From an uncultured Clostridia bacterium (GTDB lineage: Bacteria; Bacillota; Clostridia; TANB77; CAG-508): DNA of 64,000 nt. Location of the stretch: assembly GCA_934140005.1 (NCBI GenBank), contig CAKPBB010000002.1, positions 94,465 to 158,464 on the forward strand, in the 5' to 3' direction. Position numbers and translations under genes: made by a program. This document shows, in pieces, positions 33,502-41,854 of this stretch (positions within the stretch are counted from its first letter, which is position 1; each line of letters begins with the position of its first letter). The notes beneath the pieces are model-generated. The model had not been told where the DNA came from. It was given only the letters and a program-made list of their open reading frames with translations, and searched no databases.

Positions 33502-34554
33502 ATGGTTGTTAGTTGTGCTCTCCGTCAGAAAACTAAAAAGGCTCTTAAAGACGTGCCTTCTTATGTAAAAACAGAAGTGCAAAACACAGTTTCACAATGG
33601 GTTGGCCTGCCACGTGAAGAACTTGAAAATCGACTTTTTAAATTGGTTCTTACACCTGCCTCTGCTAATCCGTTAAAAGATGTGTTAAGTCAGAATGCAA
33701 TCGAAAGCATTTCAAAAGTTTGCCCTGACTTTCACATCAAGTTTGCAAATGAAGTGCGGTCTCAGCGCCAAAGCTTTGGCTTCGAGGAGAATTTTATGGA
33801 AGTAAAAATACCATATTCTCCTGCTCCTGAATACGAAGCTTTTTCCAAAGAATTCGACAGCAGTCTCATTTTGAAGTATAGCATCGCAAATGCTATCTTC
33901 ACCTATGCCCGTAACTTACCTGAGGAAAAATTTGAGCGTTTCCTTTATCTCACCTCTCAAACTGAAGAAAAGTATATTTTTGGTGGTCTTCGAGAGGCTG
34001 GTTTTCCTGATGAACTTTCCAAGTTGCTTTTGCCTTATGCTGGCAAATTCAACCGTTTTCTGGTTGAATTCCGTAAGTTCACTCTTAGTAATGAAGAAAA
34101 ACTTGCAAGTAAAACTGTCGCGTCTGTTTCCACAGCAAAACCTATTAAAGAGCTTAAACCGATAGAGGAAAACTCCACTGCTGAGGCTGGCAACTCTTGT
34201 TTTGAATCTAATGTTCTCAAAGAAAATGCCTTGGATATTGTTCAAGAACTTCCCGTACAACAAGAAGACAAGATGCACTTTTCTCCTAAAATCACTCCTG
34301 AGGTGATTTTGAAAAATGAAGCCATCTTCTGCGAGTTCTATGAGTGTCTACTTAAGCTAAATGAGCTTAGTAACAAAAAAGACCTTATGGACAAGGAGTT
34401 CACTCACTCTGACTTTCAGGCACTTTCTACCGCTTATGCGGATTTAAACCGTGCTCTCATGGAAATTGCAGCCTTTGGTTTTAATTCTGAGAATGTCTGG
34501 AATAAACGTCAGGCAATCATGGCCCTTTTCAACAGCTTAAAAGAGTTTCAATAA
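33502..34554 (+). CDS. Unknown protein in a GC-richer single-gene islet
   Basis: A 350-residue soluble protein, not recognised. The start is the ATG at 33502 with AAAGAGG upstream; a longer frame to 33424 would begin inside the -35 box. The N-terminal ~200 residues are mostly helical (LRQKTKKALKDVPSYVKTEVQN, SIANAIFTYARNLPEEKFERF). A low-complexity linker follows (~205-260), then a C-terminal helical segment. No membrane or signal sequence and no catalytic motif. Hand-counted lines give 43% and 50% GC, far above the surroundings, so foreign origin is likely. It forms a monocistronic unit with a GC-rich terminator, immediately after a similar islet gene. Confidence 0.8.
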   Translation: MVVSCALRQKTKKALKDVPSYVKTEVQNTVSQWVGLPREELENRLFKLVLTPASANPLKDVLSQNAIESISKVCPDFHIKFANEVRSQRQSFGFEENFMEVKIPYSPAPEYEAFSKEFDSSLILKYSIANAIFTYARNLPEEKFERFLYLTSQTEEKYIFGGLREAGFPDELSKLLLPYAGKFNRFLVEFRKFTLSNEEKLASKTVASVSTAKPIKELKPIEENSTAEAGNSCFESNVLKENALDIVQELPVQQEDKMHFSPKITPEVILKNEAIFCEFYECLLKLNELSNKKDLMDKEFTHSDFQALSTAYADLNRALMEIAAFGFNSENVWNKRQAIMALFNSLKEFQ

Positions 34555-34614
34555 CTCAACTAAGCTGGAACCTATACATGTTTCACTTTTAAAAAGTGTT
34601 TACCTTGAGGTAAC

Positions 34615-34667
34615 AAAAAAGCCCTCGTGGATTATGGGATATTCCCAAACCACAAGGGCTTTTTTTA
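34615..34667. terminator. Bidirectional terminator between the islet gene and lysS
   Basis: Arms AAAAAAGCCCTCGTGG (34615-34630) and CCACAAGGGCTTTTTTT (34650 on), with an inner GGGA/TCCC stem and U-tracts on both strands. It serves the plus-strand islet gene and the convergent lysS. Confidence 0.9.
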
Positions 34668-34730
34668 TTTTATTTAAAAGTAGTTTAATTTCAATTTTTA
34701 TAATTAAATTATTTTATCATAACTTTTTTA

Positions 34731-36233
34731 CTAATCATTGTTAGAAAGTGGTTTCATTGTAGGGAATAATAACACATCTCTAATTGATGCTGCATCTGTT
34801 AATAGCATTACTAATCTATCTATGCCAATTCCTAAACCACCTGTTGGTGCCATACCATATTCAAGAGCATTTATATAATCTTCGTCCATCATTCCAGCTT
34901 CATCATCACCATTTTCTCTTGCTGCAATTTCTTCTTTAAATCTTTCATATTGATCAATTGGATCATTCAATTCAGAAAAAGCATTTCCATATTCTCTACC
35001 ATCAATAAATACTTCAAATCTCTCTGTAAGTCTTGGATCAATTGATGATTTCTTAGCAAGTGGAGATATTTCTACTGGATAATCATATATAAATGTTGGT
35101 TGAACTATTGTTTTTTCAACATATTCATCAAAGAATAAACTAATAATATGACCTCTTGTTTCTTTTCCTGATGGGATTTCAATTTTTCTTTCTTTTGCTA
35201 AAGCAACTGCTTCTTCATCAGAATTTACTGTATTGAAATCAACTCCGCAAGCTTCTTTTATAGAATCAATCATTGTAATTCTTTTCCATTTTCCACCCAA
35301 ATCAATTTCTGTACCTTGATATGTTAATTTTGTAGTTCCACAAACTTTCATAGCACATTTTTGGAATAATTCTTCTGTTATATCCATCATATCATGATAA
35401 TTTTGGTAAGCTGCATATAATTCTATAGATGTAAATTCTGGATTATGTCTAATATCCATTCCTTCATTTCTAAATATTCTTCCAATCTCGTATACTTTAT
35501 CGTATCCACCAACTATTAATCTCTTTAAATTTAATTCTGTTGCAATTCTTAAATACATATCGATATCTAAAGTATTATGGTGAGTAATGAATGGTCTAGC
35601 TGTGGCTCCACCAGAAATTGTATTTAATATTGGTGTTTCAACTTCTAAGTATCCTTTTTCATTTAAAATATTTCTTATCTCACTAATAATTTGACTTCTT
35701 TTTCTAAATGTTTCTTTTACTTCTGGATTCATTATTAAATCAACATATCTTTGTCTATATCTTAAGTCTACATCTTTTAAGCCATGGAACTTTTCTGGCA
35801 AATCTCTTAATGATTTTGAAAGCAATACCACTTCTTTAGCATGAATAGATATTTCTTCTGTTCTTGTTTTGAAAACAAAACCTTTTATACCAATAATATC
35901 TCCTATATCAAAAGTCTTAAATGCTTTGTATGATTCTTCTCCTAAATCGTTTATACTAACATAGCTTTGAATTTTTTCATCTGAATCTTGAATTGTACAG
36001 AAAGAAGCTTTTCCCATAATTCTTTTTGCAATTATTCTACCAGCTACAGATACATCTTTTTGTTCAAAATTTTCATAATTTGATTTAATTTCTCCAGCTG
36101 TATTTGTTCTATCATATTTTGTTATTTGAAATGGATCTTTACCTGCATTTTGTAATTCTTTTAATTTGTCCCTTCTAACTTGCATTAGTCTATTTAACTC
36201 AACTTCTTCATTTTCAACTGTATTTTCACTCAT
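34731..36233 (-). CDS. lysS: Lysyl-tRNA synthetase, class II
   Basis: Charges tRNA-Lys. The N-terminal OB-fold anticodon-binding domain includes the segment VSVAGRIIAKRIMGKASF. The class II catalytic core has motif 2 FRNEGMDIRHNPEFTSIE and motif 3 GLGIGIDRLVMLL. 500 residues, standard. AAAAGGAG lies before the ATG. Transcribed alone from the promoter at 36265. Confidence 0.97.
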   Translation of the reverse strand: MSENTVENEEVELNRLMQVRRDKLKELQNAGKDPFQITKYDRTNTAGEIKSNYENFEQKDVSVAGRIIAKRIMGKASFCTIQDSDEKIQSYVSINDLGEESYKAFKTFDIGDIIGIKGFVFKTRTEEISIHAKEVVLLSKSLRDLPEKFHGLKDVDLRYRQRYVDLIMNPEVKETFRKRSQIISEIRNILNEKGYLEVETPILNTISGGATARPFITHHNTLDIDMYLRIATELNLKRLIVGGYDKVYEIGRIFRNEGMDIRHNPEFTSIELYAAYQNYHDMMDITEELFQKCAMKVCGTTKLTYQGTEIDLGGKWKRITMIDSIKEACGVDFNTVNSDEEAVALAKERKIEIPSGKETRGHIISLFFDEYVEKTIVQPTFIYDYPVEISPLAKKSSIDPRLTERFEVFIDGREYGNAFSELNDPIDQYERFKEEIAARENGDDEAGMMDEDYINALEYGMAPTGGLGIGIDRLVMLLTDAASIRDVLLFPTMKPLSNND

Positions 36234-36264
36234 TGCTATTTCTCCTTTTCAATTTGATTTTATA

Positions 36265-36293
36265 ATTATATCGCATTTTTTCGTTATTGTAAA
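36265..36293 (-). promoter_or_regulatory. Promoter of lysS
   Basis: Minus strand: -35 TTTACA (36288-36293), 17-bp spacer, -10 TATAAT (36265-36270). No T-box leader is present. Confidence 0.75.
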
Positions 36294-36311
36294 CTCCAAA
36301 AGCAAAACAAA

Positions 36312-36358
36312 CTAAAAAAAGTAGGAAATATGTTATAGAACAATTTTCTACTTTTTTT
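36312..36358. terminator. Terminator of the gene at 36379
   Basis: Stem AAAAAAAGTAG / CTACTTTTTTT (36314-36324 / 36348-36358) with A/T pairs extending inwards. U-tracts lie on both strands; the minus strand fits the gene ending at 36379. Confidence 0.75.
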
Positions 36359-36378
36359 AGAACTATATCTAATATTCA

Positions 36379-37461
36379 CTATGGTAATAAAGAACATTCA
36401 ATATTCTTTTTACCTGTTAATTCACCATTTTTATATTTTAATAAACTAATAGCAGGTTCTCCTTCGTATTTAGGAATTTCTACTAAAATTTCCATAATAC
36501 CATCATTATCAATATCAATTACCTCAACATTATTAATTGATAAATGATATTCTTCTGTTGATACTGATTCCCATTTACTTTTTTCAATATAAGCTAAATC
36601 TGCAACTTTTGTACCCTTTGAATCAATTAATGTTATTTTTGAATACCCAGTAGAAGAATTTCCAAGTACAAGTATATATTCATCTGTACCATTTCCATCT
36701 AAATCAACTATAATTGCTTTTTTCAAATCATAATTTGTTAACTTAGGATTATTATCAGCAACAATTGTTGGAATTGAATTTACAACTTTTACAGTTCTTG
36801 GAATAGCATTATATTCCTCTGATATTGCTACTTTTCCAACATTTTCTATCTTCAATAATCCATCATATATTTGTGATGATAAAGTTCCTAAATCAGAATC
36901 TTTAAACTTAAAATTTGAATAATTATAATATGTTATAACATATTTTTCTTTATCTAAACTTGAATTATCTATATATTTTAATTCAGTTAATCCCATCTTA
37001 CTTGTGTCTAATAATAAACCATCATATAAAACTATTAGATTTTCATTTTGCGTTTTTCTTGCAGTTGCATCACTAGTTGCAACTGTATTAGTTGCTGAAC
37101 TAGTTGTTGTGTTATTAGTTACTCCAGACACAGCCGAATCAATTATGTTACCAAGTGAAACTGTATTTTCAGAATTAGTTTCATTTTTTACCGTATTTTG
37201 AAGTTCACCTGCTAAAATTTCTAATCCATTTTTATCAGGGTTTGATGTATATATTAAATAATAAGCAAGTGCTCCAGTTCCAACAATTAAAGTAACTATT
37301 ACTGTTAGTAAGAAATTTCCAAGTCTTCTAACATTTTTATGTAATTTTTCTTTTTGATCTTCATTATTTTTTTTATTTTCTTTTTTTACATTTGATTCTT
37401 TTTTAGAATTTTTTTCATCAACTTTTTTAGTTATTTCATCATTTTTCTGAATATCTGCCAT
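36379..37461 (-). CDS. Single-pass membrane protein with FG-GAP/EF-like extracellular motifs
   Basis: A 360-residue protein. A highly charged cytoplasmic N-terminus (~1-45, Lys/Asn/Glu-rich) is followed by one membrane helix (~50-70) and a Ser/Thr/Asn-rich extracellular stalk (~75-145). The beta-rich C-terminal domain has two Asp-rich calcium-type loops, VDLDGNGTDEYILV and IDIDNDGIMEILVE, as in FG-GAP/VCBS or dockerin-like repeats. Function unknown; the layout suggests a surface sensor or binding protein. AAAGGAG precedes the ATG. An extended -10 (TGTTAGAAT) lies upstream. Confidence 0.75.
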   Translation of the reverse strand: MADIQKNDEITKKVDEKNSKKESNVKKENKKNNEDQKEKLHKNVRRLGNFLLTVIVTLIVGTGALAYYLIYTSNPDKNGLEILAGELQNTVKNETNSENTVSLGNIIDSAVSGVTNNTTTSSATNTVATSDATARKTQNENLIVLYDGLLLDTSKMGLTELKYIDNSSLDKEKYVITYYNYSNFKFKDSDLGTLSSQIYDGLLKIENVGKVAISEEYNAIPRTVKVVNSIPTIVADNNPKLTNYDLKKAIIVDLDGNGTDEYILVLGNSSTGYSKITLIDSKGTKVADLAYIEKSKWESVSTEEYHLSINNVEVIDIDNDGIMEILVEIPKYEGEPAISLLKYKNGELTGKKNIECSLLP

Positions 37462-37565
37462 ATCTTCTCCTTTGTTTATTATAATTTAATTTTATTCTAA
37501 CATATTTTTTCTTGTTTTAAAATATTTTTTACATATCTGTAAACAAATTAATATATATTATTTTC

Positions 37566-38702
37566 TCATCTCTCACGACTTGAATATCCAGGTATTAAAT
37601 CTTCTTCATACACTTGTGTTTCTCTAACCACTTCTTTTTGCTTTTCAGCATAAACATATATACTTTCAACTTCTTGTGGTAATTTATCTGTGAGTTCTGT
37701 AATTTTATTTCTTGCTAATTTTACAGCATCTTTATCATATCCTTGAGCAGCTAATTCTTCCATTATTTCTTCGTAATCTTGTAATACATACTTTGGTTTA
37801 CCATTTACAAATTTTACTGAACTTGAATCTAAATAATTTCCTTCTGAAGTTCTTCTAAACATTTTTCCATTTGGTTTATCTTCAGTACTAGTTTGAATAA
37901 CTGTCCATATAGCTCTTGGAGTTTCTTCATTATCTACAAATTGAACAGCATCAAAAATTTTTTCTATTCCTTCTCTTGTTTTTGCAGTATGAGCATATCC
38001 AAAAGTTCTAAGTACATCTCCTTTTTGTTTTCTCATATCTATTTGTTCTGCTGATAATTTAGAAAATACAATTTGACTATCTTCCTGTGGTTTTATTCCC
38101 AATCTTTGTAGTTCCAATACATAAGTTGCTTTTTCTTCATTAGTCATTTGTCCCATTTCCATTTCCATACCTTTTCTTGGTTGAACAAAGAAATTAGCAA
38201 AGACTTCAAAATCTCTAATTGCCTTATTGGTCATACTATCTGGCATATCTATTATTAATATTCTTGAAACTCCATTTGATGTGTGTATGTTTATTTTTCT
38301 ATCACCATTTTTTTCTCTTCTAGTTTCAGAATAATCATAGTTAGCATCATTTTTTTTATATGTTTCTATGACTTTATTATCTGCAACAATAAAATTTCCC
38401 TCACCATTAATTCTAGAAAAGCACTTAAACGGTGCACCACTATTTGAAAAGCCTTCTGCTCCATTTATTTCTTTAAAGTTGTTTAAATTAATTTTTAAAT
38501 AATTACTTAATACATTGTTTAAAGTTTCAGACATAGTTCTATCTAAGTGCTGATATCTTGTTCTTGGCAAATTTAATGCTGAAATATTATTTACTTTTAA
38601 ACTTTTTTCAAACTCATTTAAAGTTCTTTCATAAGTTGAAACACTATTCAAACTTCCTTCAGTTGTAGGAATATTTACTTTTTCTAATTTGTTATTTAGC
38701 AT
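37566..38702 (-). CDS. Cytoplasmic protein of unknown function
   Basis: About 378 residues, not recognised. No signal peptide or membrane helix. The N-terminal helical region (LNEFEKSLKVNNISALNL) is followed by a mixed domain with SNGVSRILIIDMPDSMTNKAIRDF and a Met-rich GMEMEMGQM. The C-terminal part is helical and charged. The open frame reaches a TTG at 38723, but that codon is part of the double ribosome site GGAGAAGGAG. I use the second of two close ATGs (38702; 38708 is also possible). Monocistronic, with TTGTTATAAT (extended -10) upstream. Confidence 0.75.
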   Translation of the reverse strand: MLNNKLEKVNIPTTEGSLNSVSTYERTLNEFEKSLKVNNISALNLPRTRYQHLDRTMSETLNNVLSNYLKINLNNFKEINGAEGFSNSGAPFKCFSRINGEGNFIVADNKVIETYKKNDANYDYSETRREKNGDRKINIHTSNGVSRILIIDMPDSMTNKAIRDFEVFANFFVQPRKGMEMEMGQMTNEEKATYVLELQRLGIKPQEDSQIVFSKLSAEQIDMRKQKGDVLRTFGYAHTAKTREGIEKIFDAVQFVDNEETPRAIWTVIQTSTEDKPNGKMFRRTSEGNYLDSSSVKFVNGKPKYVLQDYEEIMEELAAQGYDKDAVKLARNKITELTDKLPQEVESIYVYAEKQKEVVRETQVYEEDLIPGYSSRER

Positions 38703-38761
38703 ATTCATAATCTCCTTCTCCAATAAATTTATTATAACAAATAATTTTATAAAAGTATAGA

Positions 38762-38809
38762 AAATAAATAAAAAAAATAAACATTTGTAAATTTTACAAA
38801 TGCTTATTT
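38762..38809 (-). terminator. Terminator of the gene at 38863
   Basis: 16-bp stem with one mismatch, arms 38775-38790 and 38794-38809, followed by T8 on the minus strand. Confidence 0.85.
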
Positions 38810-38862
38810 ACTTATAAATTTATTTCAAAACTATCAATTGATTCTTCTAAAATCGTAGTTGA

Positions 38863-39564
38863 TTACTCACCATCTGCTTCTCCATCAAAGCAAATTGCAT
38901 AACTTCCATCTTCTTTTAAAGCAGCTACTGTATGGAAAGAAGAATTATATCCACCTTCTGTTGATGCAATACTTATAACATTCTTTAAAATCAAATTTGC
39001 CTGTATAGTTTTTGGCACTTCGTATAAGTATCTAACATTGCAAGCATATACTTCTTTTGCATCTGTCAATAAAAAAATTGAACATACATAGCCGTCATCT
39101 TCTCTATATTCAAAAGCAACATCTACAACTCTGCCATTACAGCCTTCAATTGTTGCACTACCATTTCCCCAACCTAAATTATTATCCAATACAGTACACT
39201 CTATTTTATCTCCTTGAACTTTAACTTTCATATAATTTTTCTCTTCTTCAATATAATATTCAAAGTTTTCTTCTGAAGATGCTTGTTCACGTTTAGTCTT
39301 AAATGATTGAGGCAAATATATTTTGTTCATATCAATACTAGAATTAGTATTTTCTGTTTCAGAAATATCTTTTATCTCTTCTTGTAAGTCTTTTATTGTA
39401 TCTTGTAAATTTGTCACTTTTGCATTTAAGCTTATAGCTTCATTGCTTGTATTTTCTTTGTCTTGATAAATTTTAAATATAATTATTGCCATCACAACAA
39501 TAACTATTACTGATAATATTAAAAGCACTGATGCCAAACTTACTTTTGTTTTTTTCTCATCCAT
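38863..39564 (-). CDS. Membrane-anchored extracellular protein of unknown function
   Basis: A 233-residue protein. A short cytoplasmic tail and one membrane helix (~9-31) lead into a coiled-coil stalk (~40-70, NAKVTNLQDTIKDLQEEIKD) and a beta-rich extracellular domain (~85-233). The domain contains NNLGWGNGSATIEGCNGRVVDV and a C-terminal AALKEDGSYAICFDG. No catalytic motif. AAAGGAG precedes the ATG. A single-gene unit with its own terminator. Confidence 0.75.
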   Translation of the reverse strand: MDEKKTKVSLASVLLILSVIVIVVMAIIIFKIYQDKENTSNEAISLNAKVTNLQDTIKDLQEEIKDISETENTNSSIDMNKIYLPQSFKTKREQASSEENFEYYIEEEKNYMKVKVQGDKIECTVLDNNLGWGNGSATIEGCNGRVVDVAFEYREDDGYVCSIFLLTDAKEVYACNVRYLYEVPKTIQANLILKNVISIASTEGGYNSSFHTVAALKEDGSYAICFDGEADGE

Positions 39565-39656
39565 AATATCTTTCTCCTTTTTTTATATATTCTACATAAA
39601 GTTTATCATAAAGACTTTATTTTTTTCAATATAAATAAAAGAAAAATCATTTCATA

Positions 39657-39692
39657 GGTAGAGTGGCAAAAGAGTGGCAAACAAAAAAATAA
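39657..39692 (+). other. Possible relic of an integrase 3' end
   Basis: In one plus frame this reads GRVAKEWQTKK and a stop, resembling the basic C-terminal tail of tyrosine integrases. It contains an 11-bp-period direct repeat (GAGTGGCAAA at 39661 and 39672) and lies 34 bp beyond the 3' end of tRNA-Phe. An upstream in-frame stop leaves only 17 codons. Speculative trace of a lost integrated element. Confidence 0.25.
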
Positions 39693-39722
39693 GCATTTAC
39701 TAAAAACTAGCAAATGCTTATT
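39680..39722 (-). terminator. Terminator of the Val-Asp-Phe tRNA operon
   Basis: Perfect 11-bp stem AATAAGCATTT (39688-39698) / AAATGCTTATT (39712-39722), followed by T7 on the minus strand, directly after tRNA-Phe. Confidence 0.85.
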
Positions 39723-39725
39723 CAG

Positions 39726-39801
39726 TGGTGGCTCGAAGTGGAATCGAACCACTGACACGGGGATTTTCAGTCCCCTGCTCTACCAACTGAGCTATCGAGC
39801 C
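39726..39801 (-). tRNA. tRNA-Phe (GAA)
   Basis: 76 nt with encoded CCA. Acceptor GGCTCGA/TCGAGCC pairs fully, anticodon loop CTGAAAA gives GAA, and the T-loop is TTCGATT. Third gene of the Val-Asp-Phe operon. Confidence 0.97.
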
Positions 39802-39842
39802 TTTATATAAAAAATATCTAGTAAAATGCTAGATATCTTTTA

Positions 39843-39919
39843 TGGCGACCTGGAACGGGCTCGAACCGTCGACCTCCGCCGTGACAGGGCGGCATTCTAA
39901 CCAACTGAACTACCAGGCC
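39843..39919 (-). tRNA. tRNA-Asp (GTC)
   Basis: 77 nt with encoded CCA. Acceptor GGCCTGG/CCAGGTC has one G-U pair. Anticodon loop CTGTCAC gives GTC. Only 5 nt from tRNA-Val. Confidence 0.97.
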
Positions 39920-39924
39920 AAAAA

Positions 39925-40000
39925 TGGTGGTCGCTATAGGGCTCGAACCTATGACCTCCTGCTTGTAAGGCAGATGCTCTCCCAGCTGAGCTAAGCGACC
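39925..40000 (-). tRNA. tRNA-Val (TAC)
   Basis: 76 nt with encoded CCA. Acceptor GGTCGCT/AGCGACC pairs fully and anticodon loop CTTACAA gives TAC. First gene of the operon. Confidence 0.97.
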
Positions 40001-40029
40001 ATTTTGTTTGCCTGTAACTGACAAGTAAT

Positions 40030-40058
40030 ATTCTACTAAACTTTTTATTATTTGTCAA
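40030..40058 (-). promoter_or_regulatory. Proximal promoter of the Val-Asp-Phe tRNA operon
   Basis: Minus strand: -35 TTGACA (40053-40058), 17-bp spacer, -10 TAGAAT (40030-40035), about 30 bp before tRNA-Val. Confidence 0.85.
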
Positions 40059-40153
40059 TACATTTTTTAAATTTTTTATTTATTTTTTACTTCTACTTTT
40101 TAAGTTATATTTAATAAAAAATTTAAACTTTTGTGTTCCCTTGAACGAGTTTT

Positions 40154-40182
40154 ATTTTAGCAAAAGTTTAATACAATGTCAA
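40154..40182 (-). promoter_or_regulatory. Distal promoter of the tRNA operon
   Basis: Minus strand: -35 TTGACA (40177-40182), 17-bp spacer, -10 TAAAAT (40154-40159). The 100 bp between the two promoters carries no gene and only a weak GTTC/GAAC hairpin. Confidence 0.7.
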
Positions 40183-40239
40183 TACTTTTTTTAAACTTTT
40201 TTACATTTTTTTATTATTAATTCCAAAAGTAAATGAGAC

Positions 40240-41109
40240 TTACCTTGCTTCTCTTTTCATAATTGATTTTAACATCTTTTTATGTTTTTCATTTTCTGGT
40301 TTTATACCAATAATATCTTTTAATTGTTTTATAATTTCAGTTTCATCTTTTTCTGATCTTGCTATTGATATTAATTGTTCTCTAATATCAATACTATCTG
40401 GAAACTTATCAAGTGCTTCATAAGCCCATAATTTAGCTTCTGTAAAATTTTTATCTTCTTTTTCAATGTATATTAACTGTCTATATGCCATATAATTACT
40501 TGTTTCTTCCACTAATGCCATTAGTTCTGTCCTTGCTTCATCTATTCTTCCAGCCCTAAAATAAGCAAATGCCAATAAGTTTCTTTTTCCCTGTGAACTT
40601 TGTGGATTAGTCGCTATTTCATCTTTATATCTTTTTATTGTTTCTTCATAATTCGGCTTAGTATCTTCTTCTAATGCTTGTGATTCATTTAAATTCTGCT
40701 TTGCTTTTCTTTTTACACTATTATTTTTTCTCTTAGGTATTTGTACATTTAATTCTTCTAGTATTTCATCTATACCACTTTGTAAACCTAATCTTTTTCT
40801 TTCTTCTTCCAAACGCTGTATCTCATCTTCACTAACACTTGTTTTTTCAGTATATGCTTTTAACTTTAATAGCATTGCTTTTTCTATAACATTAATATCT
40901 GTGCTTTCAATAAAAGCACCTAATCTTTTCATTGCATCTGCAATCTTGTTATTTTTTATTGATTCCTTTGCAAACTTTCGAAGTTCTAGTCTTTTTTTAT
41001 ATTCTTGTAATTGTTCCATTGGAATATCTAGTTCAAAAGATAATAATTCTAAATCAAACCCTTTATTAATCAACCTTATTATTTCTTCTATTTCATTTTG
41101 TCTTATCAT
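40240..41109 (-). CDS. TPR-repeat protein of unknown function
   Basis: A 289-residue soluble protein. The N-terminus (IRQNEIEEIIRLINKGFDLELLSFELDIPMEQLQEYK, two short pieces) looks like a small helix-turn-helix. A charged helical middle follows. Tetratricopeptide-like helices run from ~155 to 289 (GKRNLLAFAYFRAGRIDEAR, FTEAKLWAYEALDKFPDSID). Probably a protein-protein scaffold or regulator. GGAG upstream of the ATG and an excellent promoter at 41189. The 72-nt leader has no obvious structure. Confidence 0.8.
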   Translation of the reverse strand: MIRQNEIEEIIRLINKGFDLELLSFELDIPMEQLQEYKKRLELRKFAKESIKNNKIADAMKRLGAFIESTDINVIEKAMLLKLKAYTEKTSVSEDEIQRLEEERKRLGLQSGIDEILEELNVQIPKRKNNSVKRKAKQNLNESQALEEDTKPNYEETIKRYKDEIATNPQSSQGKRNLLAFAYFRAGRIDEARTELMALVEETSNYMAYRQLIYIEKEDKNFTEAKLWAYEALDKFPDSIDIREQLISIARSEKDETEIIKQLKDIIGIKPENEKHKKMLKSIMKREAR

Positions 41110-41188
41110 AATATTCTATTCTCCATTCTAATTTGATTATATTCTTATCATCTTATGTATTAACTATTGGTTTAAGAATTGTTTTTTT

Positions 41189-41217
41189 ATTATAGCACCA
41201 TCCCAAGTATACTTCAA
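41189..41217 (-). promoter_or_regulatory. Promoter of the TPR gene
   Basis: Minus strand: -35 TTGAAG (41212-41217), 17-bp spacer, -10 TATAAT (41189-41194). Confidence 0.8.
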
Positions 41218-41360
41218 TAATTTTCTAACATATTTTAGGCACTTTTAAATTTCTTATTTTTACATTTTTTTACACCATTATAAAAAAAATATCTTATATC
41301 TACATTTTTCTATTTCCATTTTATGTATTATGTTAATTATATCTGTTTAATTCATAAAAA

Positions 41361-41446
41361 GTTATCCACATTATCAACCTGTGGATAATGTGGATAACTC
41401 TGTGAATAACTTATTCTACTATGTTATTTTCCCAATTTTATGCACA
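41361..41446. promoter_or_regulatory. Cluster of five DnaA boxes with a 16-bp palindrome
   Basis: Matches to TTATNCACA: TTATCCACA (41362-41370), TGTGGATAA (41380-41388 and 41389-41397), TGTGAATAA (41401-41409) and TTATGCACA (41438-41446). The first three sit in a perfect 16-bp inverted repeat, arms 41361-41376 and 41384-41399. A very AT-rich stretch (41465-41545) follows. The rest of the gene-free 41110-41622 holds only the TPR promoter. Confidence 0.8.
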
Positions 41447-41622
41447 AAACTTTTGCTCGCTTTTCTAGTTTGCATAATTTTATTTGTTATATATATAATT
41501 TATGTAAATCATTTTTAATACTTTTTATAATGTAATTTTGGTATACTGCCATAATTTGACAATATTTTTATTTTCTATTTTTGTGTACAATACATTTATC
41601 ATATTTAAAAGAGGTGATAAAA

Positions 41623-41793
41623 ATGGCAGAAGATAAATTTGTTATTCAAAAAACTAAAAATACTAATCGTAGAATTATTATAAGAACAACTGACGAAATG
41701 GCTGATGAAATTTTCAATATAGCAAAAGAAAATGATGTTAGTGTTAATACTCTACTTGTAAATTGCATTAGATATGCTTTAGATCACAGATAA
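41623..41793 (+). CDS. Small ribbon-helix-helix (Arc/CopG-like) protein
   Basis: 56 residues. A beta strand (RRIIIRTTDEMADEI) is followed by two helices (IFNIAKENDVSVNTLL, VNCIRYALDHR), the standard Arc/MetJ DNA-binding fold that dimerises on palindromes. The start is the ATG at 41623 behind AAAGAGGTGAT; the frame extends 14 codons upstream without a ribosome site. Plus strand, just beyond the DnaA-box cluster. It shares a bidirectional terminator with the convergent gene at 41855. No toxin partner is adjacent. Confidence 0.8.
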   Translation: MAEDKFVIQKTKNTNRRIIIRTTDEMADEIFNIAKENDVSVNTLLVNCIRYALDHR

Positions 41794-41811
41794 AATAAAT
41801 ATCTACAATAC

Positions 41812-41851
41812 AAAAAGCCGTGGTAAGCTTTTACACCTACCACGGCTTTTT
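41812..41851. terminator. Bidirectional terminator between convergent genes
   Basis: Perfect 14-bp stem AAAAAGCCGTGGTA (41812-41825) / TACCACGGCTTTTT (41838-41851), with T's on both strands. Confidence 0.9.
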
Positions 41852-41854
41852 CTT

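Noticed and set aside
39818..40024. Minus-strand open frame of 68 codons
   Set aside because: It runs through tRNA-Asp and tRNA-Val; the frame is a by-product of tRNA sequence.
41361..41545. Chromosomal oriC
   Set aside because: DnaA boxes and AT-rich DNA fit, but genes on both sides are on the same strand and dnaA/dnaN/rpmH are absent; kept only as a DnaA-box cluster.
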